The notes under the pieces were generated by a model. The model was given only the letters and a program-made list of their open reading frames with translations. It searched no databases and had not been told where the DNA came from. DNA of 51,749 nt, taken from NCBI GenBank assembly GCA_965262315.1, contig CBDHFJ010000071.1:1-51749 (forward strand). The letters run 5' to 3'. Positions within the stretch are counted from its first letter, which is position 1. Each line of letters opens with the position of its first letter. Shown here in pieces: positions 1 through 10,491 of this stretch. A program made the position numbers and the translations under genes. The stretch is from JBCCFK01 sp965262315 (GTDB lineage Bacteria > Actinomycetota > Acidimicrobiia > Acidimicrobiales > UBA8592).

Positions 1-1
1 G

Positions 2-1255
2 CTGGTCATCGGCCTGGGACGGTCCGGCGACTGGTACCGGTACCACCACCTGCTCCGCGACGTGCTGCGTTTGAAGGCCGCAGGCACCCAGCCCATGGGC
101 GAGCTGCACCGCCGCGCCGGAGTCTGGCACCGCGACCACGGTGACCTGGACCGCGCCGCCGAGCACCTGCTCGAGGCCGGCGACCTCGAGACCGCGGCCG
201 ATGTCGTGGCCGCGCACTCCATGGACCTCCTGAACCTGGGCCAGATCGAGACGGTCAGCGGCTATCTGCACCGGCTCGGCCCGGCCGCAGAGGCCCACCT
301 GCTGTGCTCCGTCATTGCGGGCTGGATCCAGGCCGTGACCGGCCAACTGGACCGAGCGCAGCGCTCGCTGACCCACATTCGAGCCCTCGAGGCCGAGCGC
401 CCGGGCGACGCCCTCACCACCGGGCTCGTCGCCGGGCTGGGCGTCATGATCCACCTGGGCCGCGGCGACGTGACCAACGCCATCGCCGATGCCATCGAGG
501 CGCCCGCCGTCACCGACGCAACGCAGACGCTCGTGCTCGGCCCAGGCGTTCGCATGGGGCGGCCGGTTCGATGACGCCAGGCCCATCCTCGATCGTGTCC
601 GCCTCACTCGCGGTGCAGAACAACGATCGCTTCGCCCTGGCGGGCGCGCCGTCCATGGCTGCAGTCAGCGCCCTGGAATCCGGCGACGCCGACACGGCCC
701 GGCAGCTGGCTGGCCGAGACGATCGACGCCGTCGACAACCTGGGCACCCCCGAGGGCGGCCACGAGGCCCTGGCCCGCAGCGTCCTCGCACGGACGGCCG
801 ATGACGACGATGCAGCCCTGGACGAAGCTCGACGGTGCCCCGAAGCGGCCCGGCGAGCCGCCGGCAAGCTCACCACCGCCTACGCCCTCGCCGGAGCCGG
901 CGACGTCCTGTGCGCACTGGGCGAACCGGACGGTCCGGAACTGGTGAACGAGGCCAGGTCCATCGTCGACCAGTCGCCCGACCCCGGCATCGTCGGCCGC
1001 TACCTGGCGCGGGTCGAAGCGCGACATCAACTGGGGTCCCAACCGGTCGAGGCTGGGCTGATCGAGGAGCTGACCGACCGTGAGCTCGCCGTGCTCCACT
1101 ATCTGCCGTCGCCGATGTCGCAGCGCGAGATCGCCAACGAGCTCTATGTCTCCCTCAACACCGTGAAGACGCACTGCAAGGCGATCTATCGCAAGCTCGC
1201 CGTGGGCGATCGCAAGGCGGCCGTCCAGGCGGCTCGCGAAGCCGACCTGCTCTGA
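2..1255 (+). pseudogene. LuxR-family (MalT/LAL-like) regulator, 3' part, with three frame breaks
   Basis: The 5' end lies outside the window. The first codons read W-Y-R-Y-H-H-L-L-R-D, the junction after the ATPase module of MalT/LAL-type regulators. TPR-like helices follow, then a C-terminal LuxR helix-turn-helix (about 1070-1250: L-T-D-R-E-L-A-V-L, then S-Q-R-E-I-A-N-E-L and N-T-V-K-T-H). Known for the family: an inducer- and ATP-sensing activator with a DNA-binding tail. The coherent protein sequence changes frame three times, near 536-543 (frame 2 to 3), 591-612 (3 to 1) and 705-713 (1 to 2). Each side still reads as sensible repeat sequence, so each break looks like a single-base indel. 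It is either a recent pseudogene or a product of read errors; the HTH itself is intact. It lies upstream of, and co-oriented with, the hydrolase operon at 1389-7895 and may regulate it. Confidence 0.75.
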
Positions 1256-1291
1256 GCAACGGCCCAGCGCACCAGCCGCGGCACCAGATGA

Positions 1292-1307
1292 TCTCACCCG
1301 GGTGAGA
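1292..1307. promoter_or_regulatory. perfect 16-bp palindrome, candidate operator
   Basis: TCTCACCCGGGTGAGA is an exact palindrome with 8-bp half-sites. It lies 37 bp after the LuxR-type regulator stop and 82 bp before the first ATG of the downstream operon. That is a natural position for an operator or activator site of the adjacent HTH protein. The link to that regulator is inferred from position only. Confidence 0.5.
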
Positions 1308-1388
1308 CGACGCCGCGTGCGATGACGCCTCACACCACCCACCGCGACGGTGGCCTCGTACCGAACACCACCCGGAACGACCGCCACC

Positions 1389-2291
1389 ATGACCTCCACC
1401 TCGTCGCACGCCGCCCCGTCGAACACGAACCCGATCTCCCCCACCCACCGAGCCACCCCGGCCCCCTCCCCCACACGCATCGCAATCTTCGTGGTCGCCG
1501 TGTTGGGGCTGGGGTGGCTCGGCCCCCTCGTCGACCACACCTTCGGCCACGGCCTCGGCGAAGGTCCCGGCCAGCTCCTGTGGATCCTCCTGCCCGCCGG
1601 CGCCGCCACGATGCTGCGGTGGAAGGCAGGCGACGGGTTCGCCGATGCCGGACTCGGGCGTCGGGACCCAGCCAACCGGGCCTGGTACCTGCTGTCCGGC
1701 TCCTTGTACCCGATCATCATGGCCACCGCCGCCATCGGCGGGCTCCTCGCCGGGCACTGGGAGACCTACGACGACTGGGCGCCCCTGCGCTTGGCCGCCA
1801 TCGGTCTCGTTGCCCTCGTGCCCTTCACGCTGACCGCGATCGCCGAGGAGTTCGGCTGGCGCGGCTATCTCACCCCTCGCCTTGACGCCGCCGGGGTCGG
1901 CCGGCTCGCCAACCACGTCATCGTCGGCGTGGCCTGGGGTCTCTGGCACCTGCCGTACCTGACGCTGCATTGGGACTTCACCGACGAATCCCTGTGGACC
2001 CTCGCTCCCAGGATCGTGCTCGGCACCACCGTCGCCGCCGTCGTCTACGGCGAGATCCGGCTCCGCAGCGGGTCGATCTGGCCGGCAGTGGTGATGCACA
2101 CCACCAGCAATGCCATCGCCGGCGCACTCCTCGACGGAGACGTGCTCGTCCGGAGCGAACCCACGCCGTGGATCTTCTCCCCCGGCGTCGACGGTCTGGT
2201 GGTACTCGCCACCACAGCACTCGTCGCCGGCTTGTTCATGACCCCACACGGGCCGACCCCATCCCCCACCCACCAGGAAGCAACCCCATGA
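1389..2291 (+). CDS. CPBP-family (CAAX/Abi) intramembrane metalloprotease
   Basis: Multi-pass membrane protein of 300 residues from ATG 1389; a GTG at 1350 would add 13 residues. The family signature is complete: E153-E154-F-G-W-R158 (EExxxR), H187 in W-G-L-W-H-L-P, and H237 with N241 in H-T-T-S-N. In CPBP proteins these residues form the metal site buried in the membrane. The family includes eukaryotic Rce1 and bacterial bacteriocin-immunity and regulatory proteases; the substrate here is unknown. It is the first gene of the operon, and its stop overlaps the next ATG (ATGA at 2288-2291), implying translational coupling to the S41 lipoprotein. A hydrophilic, Pro/Thr-rich N-terminal tail of about 28 residues precedes the first membrane helix. 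A clear Shine-Dalgarno is not visible, so the exact start is less certain than the identity. Confidence 0.85.
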   Translation: MTSTSSHAAPSNTNPISPTHRATPAPSPTRIAIFVVAVLGLGWLGPLVDHTFGHGLGEGPGQLLWILLPAGAATMLRWKAGDGFADAGLGRRDPANRAWYLLSGSLYPIIMATAAIGGLLAGHWETYDDWAPLRLAAIGLVALVPFTLTAIAEEFGWRGYLTPRLDAAGVGRLANHVIVGVAWGLWHLPYLTLHWDFTDESLWTLAPRIVLGTTVAAVVYGEIRLRSGSIWPAVVMHTTSNAIAGALLDGDVLVRSEPTPWIFSPGVDGLVVLATTALVAGLFMTPHGPTPSPTHQEATP

Positions 2292-3648
2292 AGCGCACCT
2301 CCAACCTCGTCATCGCCGCCGGCCTCGGCGGCGCCCTCCTCGCCGCTGCCTGCGGGAGTGGCACGGAAGTCACCACCGGCGATCCGTCCGGCGTCGACGC
2401 CTCATCCGTGTCGACGTCCGCGAGCGAGACCTTCCGCGAGACGTTCGACTCGGTCACCGGCGCCACCATCAGCCTCCCCGACGGCTGGTACGAGATGGCC
2501 GGCTACGGCACCGTCCTCCACGTCGACGGCGACGACATCACGTCCCACTACGTCACGACGTCGACCTGCGTCGCAGGCGACACCTTCGACAACGAGCTGC
2601 CGGTCGACCACGCCGATGACGACGGGGTCATCACCGTCGACCTCGTCGGCCCGACCACCGACTACCGCCTCATGCCTCTCGCCGGGCCGCTCGCCTGCGA
2701 CAGCGACGAAGACGACACGCTCACGGCGCTCGACGAGGTCTTCTCCACCCACTACCCGTTCTTCGACCAGCGCAGCGTCGACTGGCCCGACGCCATGAGC
2801 GAGCTCAGGACCTCGGTCGACGCCGACCCAGGCAGCTTCGACGAGGCGTTCGCCGAACTGCTCGTCGGCCTCGGTGACGGACACACGACCACCGAGGACC
2901 TCGACATCGATCCCGACATCGACGCCTTCGGCCTCACCGGCGTGACCACGCTCGGCGACGCCGAGGCGGCGATCGGCGCCGAGTTCGACCGGGTGCTGGC
3001 CTCGGTCGACGACATCACCGCTGACGAGACCGGATCGGTCGCATGGGGCCACCTCGACGCCGACACCGGCTACCTGATCATGGTCGCCTTCGAAGGCATC
3101 TCGGGCTCCGAAGGCGACGCAGCGGCCGATCTCGAGGCGCTCCGTGCTGCCCTCGACCAGGCCGTCGCCGATGTGGGCGACGTCGATCGGCTCGTCGTGG
3201 ACATGCGCTTCAACAGTGGCGGCTACGAAGACCTCGCAGCCGTCGCCGCCGGCTACTTCGTGAACGAAGCGACACCGGGATACCGCAAGTGGGCCCACGC
3301 CCAGCCCGACGCCTTCGTCCAGACCGTCGTGATCGAACCCCAGGCAGCCGTCTTCGACGGGCAGGTCGCCGTCGTCACCTCCCCGATCACCGCCAGCGCC
3401 GCCGAGGCCTTCACCCTCGCCATGGCCGAGGTCGCCGACGCCGCCGTGATCGGCAATCCGTTCGTTCGGCGAGTTCTCCGACGCCATCGACTGGATCCTG
3501 CCCAACGGCACCGAGTTCACCCTCTCGATGGAGAACTACACCGACCTCGACGGCGCCAACCACGAAGCCGACCGGCATCCCGGTCGACGTGCCCGCCCCC
3601 TTCGACCAGGCCATCGACGCCGCCATCGCCCATCTCGCCGCCCGCTGA
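2288..3648 (+). pseudogene. S41-family (C-terminal-processing/Tsp-like) peptidase lipoprotein, two frame breaks
   Basis: It starts with a lipoprotein signal (M-K-R-T...L-L-A-A-A-C, Cys22), so the mature protein would be membrane-anchored outside the cell. A helical N-terminal region includes H-Y-P-F-F-D-Q-R, like the N-terminal domain of S41 proteins. The peptidase core follows, with M-R-F-N-S-G-G (about 306-312) and T-A-S-A-A-E, where Ser370 is the expected nucleophile. The frame breaks at 3461-3464: expected P-T-F-G-E becomes P-F-V-R-R, consistent with one extra base. It breaks again at 3565-3568 (gaagccgacc where gaaccgacc would read E-P-T-G-I-P-V-D). Between and after the breaks the sequence still reads as conserved S41 C-terminus ending A-I-A-H-L-A-A-R at 3648. 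If the indels are real, the C-terminus is lost; if they are read errors, the protein is about 453 residues. Confidence 0.75.
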
Positions 3649-3716
3649 GCGCCAACACCACCACCCGCCCACCACCCACCAACACTGACAACGACCACAC
3701 CGAAAGGAACAGAGCC

Positions 3717-4892
3717 ATGCTCGACACCGATACCCCACCCCATCGCAACACCCACCGCCGCACCTCCGGCGCAGCCGCTCTCGCCAGCCAGCCCGCAGCG
3801 GCCGAACGCAAGGGCCCGGTCTGGCCACGGCGCACACTCGCCGTCGTCATGCTGGTCATCGCAGTCGGCGCCTGGCTGATCGCCCAGGTCTACCAACTGC
3901 TGTTGTTCGCCCCTGCTGCGATCGCAGTCGGCAGCGTCGTGCATAGAAGCATCGCTGCCAAACAGGGCCGGCTCAACACGTCGCTCCTGTCGTCCCCGCT
4001 GGAGCCGGCGAACCGGCCGGCGATCGTGCAGCTCGGCCTCCGTGTCACGCTCGCCGTGCTCGTCGTTCTTGCGGCCGACATCGCGCTGCTCGACATCCAG
4101 GCCGGCGGCTTCCCCAGCCCCACCGCCCAGTGGCTCCTCGTCGTCGGCCCGCTGTTGGTCTTCGTGGCCCTCCAGCTCCTGCCCACGACGACGATCTCGC
4201 GGTCCCTCAACGGCGTCGTTGCGGTGATCGTGCTCTTCCTGGCATTCCAGCTCTATCAGGTGCACTACAACTCCAGCGCCGACGATGCGGTCACGATCCA
4301 GGCGCCCTTCGATGGTGAGTGGCACGTGCCGTCCGCTGGGAAGAGCTCGCTCGTCACCCACCACTGGACGCCGCTCGCTGACCAGCACTACGCCGTCGAC
4401 TTCTTCATCGAACGCGACGGGCAGACCTACGAGGGCGACACCGACGACCTCGCGTCCTACTACTGCTGGGATCAGCCATTGCTGGCCCCGGCTGCAGGGA
4501 CCGTCGTTGCTGCCGAGGACATCTACCCCGACCAGCCCATCGGCTCCCAGGACGGCGACAACCCGGCCGGCAACACCGTGGTCATCGAGTTCGGACCCGA
4601 CCTCTACGTCCAGCTCTCCCACCTCCGATCCGGCTCCGTCACCGTCGACGTCGGCGACCGAGTCGAGGCCGGCGACCTCATCGGCACTTGCGGCAACTCC
4701 GGCTTCAGCCTCGAACCCCACCTGCACATGCAGGTCCAGAACACCCCGCAATCGAACAACAACTACAGCCGCGGCGACGGCGAGTCCCTGCCGTTCCGCT
4801 TCGACGACATCACCCACATCCGCAACGGCCACGAGACCGACGGCCAGACCAGCCTCTTCCGCCGCAACGACCGAGTCAGGACGACCTCATGA
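3717..4892 (+). CDS. membrane-anchored M23-family (LytM-like) peptidase
   Basis: 391 residues from ATG 3717, with a good ribosome-binding site (gaaaggaa at 3700-3707). The N-terminal half has about five hydrophobic helices between residues 40 and 182. The C-terminal half is a LytM/M23 domain: H224-x3-D228 (H-Y-A-V-D) and H335-L-H337, plus S-H302, supply the zinc-ligand pattern of glycyl-glycine/D,L-endopeptidases. M23 enzymes cut peptidoglycan cross-links, and some act as binding-only regulators; here all metal ligands appear present. It is predicted to be anchored in the membrane with the peptidase outside. It sits 68 bp after the S41 gene, and its stop overlaps the next ATG (ATGA at 4889-4892), so it belongs to the same operon. 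Confidence 0.85.
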   Translation: MLDTDTPPHRNTHRRTSGAAALASQPAAAERKGPVWPRRTLAVVMLVIAVGAWLIAQVYQLLLFAPAAIAVGSVVHRSIAAKQGRLNTSLLSSPLEPANRPAIVQLGLRVTLAVLVVLAADIALLDIQAGGFPSPTAQWLLVVGPLLVFVALQLLPTTTISRSLNGVVAVIVLFLAFQLYQVHYNSSADDAVTIQAPFDGEWHVPSAGKSSLVTHHWTPLADQHYAVDFFIERDGQTYEGDTDDLASYYCWDQPLLAPAAGTVVAAEDIYPDQPIGSQDGDNPAGNTVVIEFGPDLYVQLSHLRSGSVTVDVGDRVEAGDLIGTCGNSGFSLEPHLHMQVQNTPQSNNNYSRGDGESLPFRFDDITHIRNGHETDGQTSLFRRNDRVRTTS

Positions 4893-5971
4893 CCACCTCC
4901 CACACCTCACGAACCGACGACCTCCGCCACGAGATCGACCGACTCGTCGAGCGAGCCGTCAGGGCACGCCACGTGCACTCGCTCGTGCTGGCCGTCCGCA
5001 GCCAAGACGGCCAGATCGACATCGGTTCCGCTGCCGGTGGCGTGGAGCCGGGCGACAGCTACTTCGTCGCCAGCATCGCCAAGATGTTCACCGCCACGAT
5101 GGTGATGCAGCTCATCGACGAGGGGCGTCTCGACCTCGACGCACCGATCCGGGTTCACCTGCCCGACGTCGACCTCGATGGCATCCACACCCACAAGGGC
5201 CGCGACCACAGCGACGCCATCACCATCCGGCACCTGGTGCAGCACACGTCGGGGCTGCCCGACTACTTCGCCGGACAGCTCCAGGACGATCTCGCCAAGA
5301 ACCGCGACCGGGCCTACACCCTGGATGACGTCCTCGACATCACCCGAGCGAACGACGCCGAGTTCCCACCGGGAGACCGCGACGGAAAACGCTCGTCGTA
5401 CTGCGACACCAACTACCAGCTCCTCAGCACGATCATCGAGCAGGCCACCAGCATGTCGCTCGCCACGAACCTCGAGACCCGGATCACCGAGCCCCTCAGC
5501 CTCGCCGACACGTACCTCTACGGACCCGAACGTGCCGTCGGGCGTCCCGAGCCGCTGCCCCTACGCCACCGCGACCGCCAGCTCTCGATTCCTCTCGTGC
5601 TGGCGTCCGAGCGCGGAGCGGGCGGGATCGTGTCGAGCGCCGCCGACCAGGTCCGGTTCCTCCAGGCGTTCCATGCCGGCGAGCTGTTCGACCCGGCCAA
5701 CCTCGACCGGATGCAGCAGTGGAACCGCATCTTCTTCCCCCTCGAGTACGGCTTTGGCCTCATGCGTTACCGACTCCCCCGCTTCCTGACCCCCTTCGGC
5801 GCCCTCCCCGAACTGATCGGCCACTCCGGCGTCACCGGATCGTTCAGCTTCTCCGCCCCCGAGGCGGGCCTCCACATCGCCGGCACCTTCAACCAACTCG
5901 ACAAGCCCTCGCGGCCCTACGGCTTCATGTCGAAGGTCGCCAAGACCGCCATCGACCATCTCCACGGCTGA
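4889..5971 (+). CDS. serine hydrolase, beta-lactamase/class C (S12) family
   Basis: 360 residues, coupled to the previous gene by an ATGA overlap. The S12 signatures are S62-I-A-K65 (SxxK nucleophile and base), Y-C-D-T-N-Y as the Tyr-x-Asn region, and G-H-S-G near residue 310 in the place of the third KTG/HxG motif. Members are D-alanyl-D-alanine peptidases, esterases and beta-lactamases; sequence alone does not separate them. No signal peptide or transmembrane segment is visible, so the protein appears cytoplasmic, which fits an esterase better than a periplasmic carboxypeptidase. It lies between a peptidoglycan-type peptidase and an NmrA-like reductase in one transcription unit. Confidence 0.85.
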   Translation: MTTSHTSRTDDLRHEIDRLVERAVRARHVHSLVLAVRSQDGQIDIGSAAGGVEPGDSYFVASIAKMFTATMVMQLIDEGRLDLDAPIRVHLPDVDLDGIHTHKGRDHSDAITIRHLVQHTSGLPDYFAGQLQDDLAKNRDRAYTLDDVLDITRANDAEFPPGDRDGKRSSYCDTNYQLLSTIIEQATSMSLATNLETRITEPLSLADTYLYGPERAVGRPEPLPLRHRDRQLSIPLVLASERGAGGIVSSAADQVRFLQAFHAGELFDPANLDRMQQWNRIFFPLEYGFGLMRYRLPRFLTPFGALPELIGHSGVTGSFSFSAPEAGLHIAGTFNQLDKPSRPYGFMSKVAKTAIDHLHG

Positions 5972-6006
5972 CATCGGCCTCCCCCGAGCACGAAGAAGGA
6001 CTCCCC

Positions 6007-6912
6007 ATGGAACCGAACGCAACCTCACCCGACCGCCCGATCGTCGTCGTCTGCGGCGCCACCGGCTACCTCGGCCGCCACGTCGTCGAGGCGCTCCACC
6101 GCGACGGCTGGCACGTCCGGGCACTCGCCCGAGACGCTGCCCGCCTCGGCGACGCCGCCCAGCACTGCCACGAGGTCTTCATCGGCCACCCGACCGACCA
6201 GACGACCCTCGACGGGCTCTTCGACGGCGCCGACGCCGCGTTCTCCTCGATCGGCGTCCGCTCGTTCAAACGGCGCCCGACGTTCCGTGAGGTCGATCAG
6301 GCCGCCAACCTCAACCTGGTCGACGCTGCCGAACGGGCCGGCGTCGGACGGTTCGTGTTCGTCTCGGTGCTCCACGCCGATGAGCTCCGCGATCAGTCGC
6401 CGCTGCTCGACGCCCGAGAAGAGGTCGTCGATCGGCTCCGGCGAGGGTCGATGACGACAACCATCATCCGCCCGACCGGCTTCTTCAACGACCTCGGCGC
6501 CTTCCTCGACATGGCCAAACGAGGACGGGTCTGGCTCATCGGCGACGACCGGACACGCATCAACCCCATCCACGGCGCCGACCTCGCCGACGTCATCGCC
6601 GAAGCCCTCGCCTCCGACGACACCACCGACCGGACCGTCGGGGGACCCGACGTGCTGACCCAGGCCGACATCGCCGCTGCGGCGTTCGATGCAACCGGCG
6701 GCGCTGCCCGGGTCACCCGAGTCCCCAGCCGACTCGTGCACGCGGTCGGCCGCCTCGTCAGCCCCGTCAACCCCAACGCCGGCGCCAACCTCCAGATGTT
6801 CGCCATCATGGGCACACGCGACATGGTCGGGGACCCCGTCGGCAGCCACCACCTCACCGAGGAGTTCGCGTCGCGGTGTGCGTCGCACGACCCCGTCTCA
6901 GCTCCCTCATGA
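6007..6912 (+). CDS. NAD(P)-binding NmrA/SDR-family epimerase-reductase
   Basis: 301 residues. A Rossmann fold opens with V-V-C-G-A-T-G-Y-L-G-R-H (GxxGxxG, residues 15-24), and R-P-T-G-F-F occurs mid-protein, a feature of atypical short-chain dehydrogenases of the NmrA/HSCARG type. A classical catalytic YxxxK is not evident, so it may be a redox sensor or a reductase with other chemistry. A strong ribosome-binding site (gaagaagga at 5992-6000) precedes ATG 6007. The stop overlaps the ATG of the alpha/beta hydrolase (6909-6912). The substrate cannot be predicted. Confidence 0.8.
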   Translation: MEPNATSPDRPIVVVCGATGYLGRHVVEALHRDGWHVRALARDAARLGDAAQHCHEVFIGHPTDQTTLDGLFDGADAAFSSIGVRSFKRRPTFREVDQAANLNLVDAAERAGVGRFVFVSVLHADELRDQSPLLDAREEVVDRLRRGSMTTTIIRPTGFFNDLGAFLDMAKRGRVWLIGDDRTRINPIHGADLADVIAEALASDDTTDRTVGGPDVLTQADIAAAAFDATGGAARVTRVPSRLVHAVGRLVSPVNPNAGANLQMFAIMGTRDMVGDPVGSHHLTEEFASRCASHDPVSAPS

Positions 6913-7895
6913 ACCAACCTGCGACGAGCATCGAACAGCGGTGGACCACACCGGACGGCGTGCAACTCGCCGGCACGCTCCAGCTGCCCCGCCGGAAGCG
7001 ACAACAAACGGTTCCCGGCGTGCTGCTGATCAACGGATCCGGACCCCTCGACCGCGACTCGAACACCGAAGGCCAGACGCTCGACATCGCAGCGGCATTC
7101 GCCGAGCACCTCGCCTCCCTCGGCATCGCCTCGCTGCGGTTCGACAAGCGGGGCACCGGATCCTCTGAAGGCGACTACGGAACCGTCGGATTCCACGACG
7201 AGTACCACGACGCAGGGACTGCGCTGCACCACCTGGCTGACGTCGACGAGATCGACGCCGGCCGCATCGCCGTGGTCGGACACTCGGTCGGCGCCACCGT
7301 CGCCATCCGCCTCGCCGCCTCCGAACCCACCGTCGCCGCGGTCGTGCTGCTCGCGGCAGCCTCCTCACCCGGCGAACGCGTGCTCGAATGGCAGAGCGAC
7401 CGAATCGGCCGGACGCTCCCCGGGCCCGACTGGCTCACCGGGCGCATCTTCCGAGCCATGCAACGGCGGAGCCGGGCCAAGCTCACGAAGCCGGACGCCC
7501 AGCAGCGCGCCGCTGCTCAGGCGCCCGTGTCGGGGCGGTGGCTCCGCGAGTACGCGGCGTATGACCCGGCGGACGATCTCGCTCAGGTCGGCTGCCCCGT
7601 CCTCGCGATCACCGGCGCCAAGGATCTCCAGGTCGACCCCGCCGAGCTGGCCACCATCGCAGCGCTCGTCACCGGCCCGTGCCGAACCGAAGCCCCCGCA
7701 GACCTGACCCACATCCTGCGGAGCACGACCGACGAACCCAGGATCACCGGCTACCGAAAGCTGCTCGACGCCCCGGTCGACCCAGACCTCCTGGCGACCG
7801 TCGGCGCGTGGCTGTCGACCACTGTCGACCCCGACGAACCGCACTCCGACCCGGAGAGCAGCCCACCACGGTCTGCGCCCGGCGATCAGCACTGA
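6909..7895 (+). CDS. alpha/beta hydrolase (serine aminopeptidase/esterase-like)
   Basis: 328 residues, last gene of the operon. The nucleophile elbow is G-H-S126-V-G; the probable acid is the Asp in I-T-G-A-K-D-L, and the probable base is the His in L-T-H-I-L. An N-terminal G-S-G-P-L-D-R segment gives the oxyanion region, as in YqkD/YfhR-like esterases and the BAAT C-terminal type. No signal peptide is visible, so it is predicted cytoplasmic. The last 25 residues are polar, Pro/Asp-rich and probably disordered. A GC-rich hairpin starts at the base after its stop codon and probably ends the operon transcript. Confidence 0.85.
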   Translation: MNQPATSIEQRWTTPDGVQLAGTLQLPRRKRQQTVPGVLLINGSGPLDRDSNTEGQTLDIAAAFAEHLASLGIASLRFDKRGTGSSEGDYGTVGFHDEYHDAGTALHHLADVDEIDAGRIAVVGHSVGATVAIRLAASEPTVAAVVLLAAASSPGERVLEWQSDRIGRTLPGPDWLTGRIFRAMQRRSRAKLTKPDAQQRAAAQAPVSGRWLREYAAYDPADDLAQVGCPVLAITGAKDLQVDPAELATIAALVTGPCRTEAPADLTHILRSTTDEPRITGYRKLLDAPVDPDLLATVGAWLSTTVDPDEPHSDPESSPPRSAPGDQH

Positions 7896-7931
7896 GGGCC
7901 TCAGCGGGTAGGGCATTGTCCGCTGGGGCCC
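7896..7931 (+). terminator. hairpin terminator after the hydrolase operon
   Basis: Arms GGGCCTCAGCGG and CCGCTGGGGCCC (11 of 12 paired) around a 12-nt loop start directly after the stop codon at 7895. Only a C/T-rich tract follows rather than a clean U-run, so termination strength is uncertain. Confidence 0.5.
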
Positions 7932-8090
7932 TAGGCGCATCCTCTTCCGCTCTTGCCGCTTCCCGGCGGGCCGCTCGGGCCCCGGGTCCCACACTCGTTC
8001 GCCCCGCAGTGTCAGCACCTGGCCCGCGGCGGCTCCGTCCGACCCTGGCGTCCCCGCCCGAAATGGCGCGGCGTCACGGGCCTCGGTCCG

Positions 8091-8096
8091 TATCCT
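8091..8096 (+). promoter_or_regulatory. -10 box of cysS, leaderless arrangement
   Basis: TATCCT ends 7 nt before the ATG at 8104, so transcription would begin at or next to the start codon. No convincing -35 is visible and no Shine-Dalgarno is needed in this arrangement. Confidence 0.4.
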
Positions 8097-8103
8097 CGGG
8101 GCC

Positions 8104-9468
<1,365 letters not shown>

Positions 9469-9476
9469 CCCACCGG

Positions 9477-10226
9477 TCAGGCGCGCCGGCGCACCAGCTC
9501 GTAGCAGGCGACCGCGGCGGCCGCGGCCACGTTGAGCGACTCCACGTCGTTGGCCAGCGGCAGCGACACCCGGCGGTCGCAGTACTCGCGAGCGGCCTCG
9601 CCGATGCCCTCGGTCTCGTTGCCCAGGACCAGCGCCACCCGCTCGTCCAGGGTCGCATCGAACAACGACTCGCCGCCGGCGTCCACGGCGACGATGTCGA
9701 ACCGGGCATCGGCCAGCTGGGCCAGGGCGTACTCGGCGCGATCGATCCGCAGGATCGGCGCCTGGAACGCGACCCCGGCCGACGCCTTGATGACGAGCGG
9801 GCCGATCTCGGCGGTTCCGGCGTCCGGGACGACGATGCCGTCCACGCCGGCTGCCGTTGCGGTCCGCAGGATCATGCCGAGGTTCGACGGGTTGTGAATG
9901 CCGTCGAGCACGAGCACCGAGGTGGCGTGCAGCCGCCCCGTCCGCTGCTCGAGGAACGCCATCAACGACTGCATCCGTGGTGCGGCGACGTCGGCCACCA
10001 CGCCCTGATCCTGTCGACCGTTGCGCGAGATCTCGTTGATGCGCCGCTCGGGTGCTCGGCGGAGCTGAACCCCCCGTTTGGACGCTGCGGCCACGATCCG
10101 TTCGACGGCATCACCCCCGGCGTTGTCGGCGAGATGGATGCGGGCGACCGGCAGGCCGCCCTCGAGGGCCTCGAGCACGGGTTTGCGTCCGTAGACGGTC
10201 AGGAATCGGTCCCTGGGTGAGGCCAT
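9477..10226 (-). CDS. rlmB: 23S rRNA (guanosine-2'-O)-methyltransferase, TrmH/SpoU family, RlmB-like
   Basis: 249 residues from ATG 10226. Longer upstream starts would run into the divergent intergenic region and add unrelated Arg/Ala-rich sequence. An N-terminal substrate-binding domain (V-Y-G-R-K-P-V-L-E-A-L) precedes the knotted SPOUT domain. Its three motifs are N-P-S-N-L-G-M-I-L-R-T-A, L-V-L-G-N-E-T-E-G-I and L-P-L-A-N-D-V-E-S-L-N-V-A. Known for the family: SAM-dependent ribose methylation of a G in 23S rRNA (RlmB) or tRNA (TrmH); the N-terminal domain favours RlmB. A CACAAT box 5 nt before the ATG could drive a leaderless transcript. Confidence 0.88.
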   Translation of the reverse strand: MASPRDRFLTVYGRKPVLEALEGGLPVARIHLADNAGGDAVERIVAAASKRGVQLRRAPERRINEISRNGRQDQGVVADVAAPRMQSLMAFLEQRTGRLHATSVLVLDGIHNPSNLGMILRTATAAGVDGIVVPDAGTAEIGPLVIKASAGVAFQAPILRIDRAEYALAQLADARFDIVAVDAGGESLFDATLDERVALVLGNETEGIGEAAREYCDRRVSLPLANDVESLNVAAAAAVACYELVRRRA

Positions 10227-10307
10227 GGGGCCATTGTGCCGGAGCGTGAGCGGATAGGGCGCGGTCGCAGGCTCCGAGTTTGCCCGCTCCGCTTCACGCA
10301 TCGCTGT

Positions 10308-10339
10308 CCTCCGGACCGGGCGTTCAAACGCCACGGAGG
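10308..10339. repeat. interrupted inverted repeat between divergent genes
   Basis: CCTCCG and CGGAGG enclose an inner stem GGCGTT-CA-AACGCC. It lies between the rlmB-like gene (minus) and the small acidic protein gene (plus). It could be an operator or an RNA hairpin; nothing in the sequence decides which. Confidence 0.3.
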
Positions 10340-10491
10340 CTCGGGCCACGCGGGCGGCCGCGGGAGTGCAGGATCCCGAGAGGTCCCCATCCGTTCACGT
10401 CCCAGGACCACTGGGGGCGCGATGTGCCAGGCCGGCGGCTGCACCGTGTACCGTCTCCGGAGTCCGGTTGCCGTCTCTCTCGGAGTCTCCG

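Noticed and set aside
10316..10339. tRNA-like T-loop (GTTCAAAC) near the rlmB-like gene
   Set aside because: The surrounding bases form a simple hairpin; no acceptor stem, anticodon arm or D-arm can be drawn.
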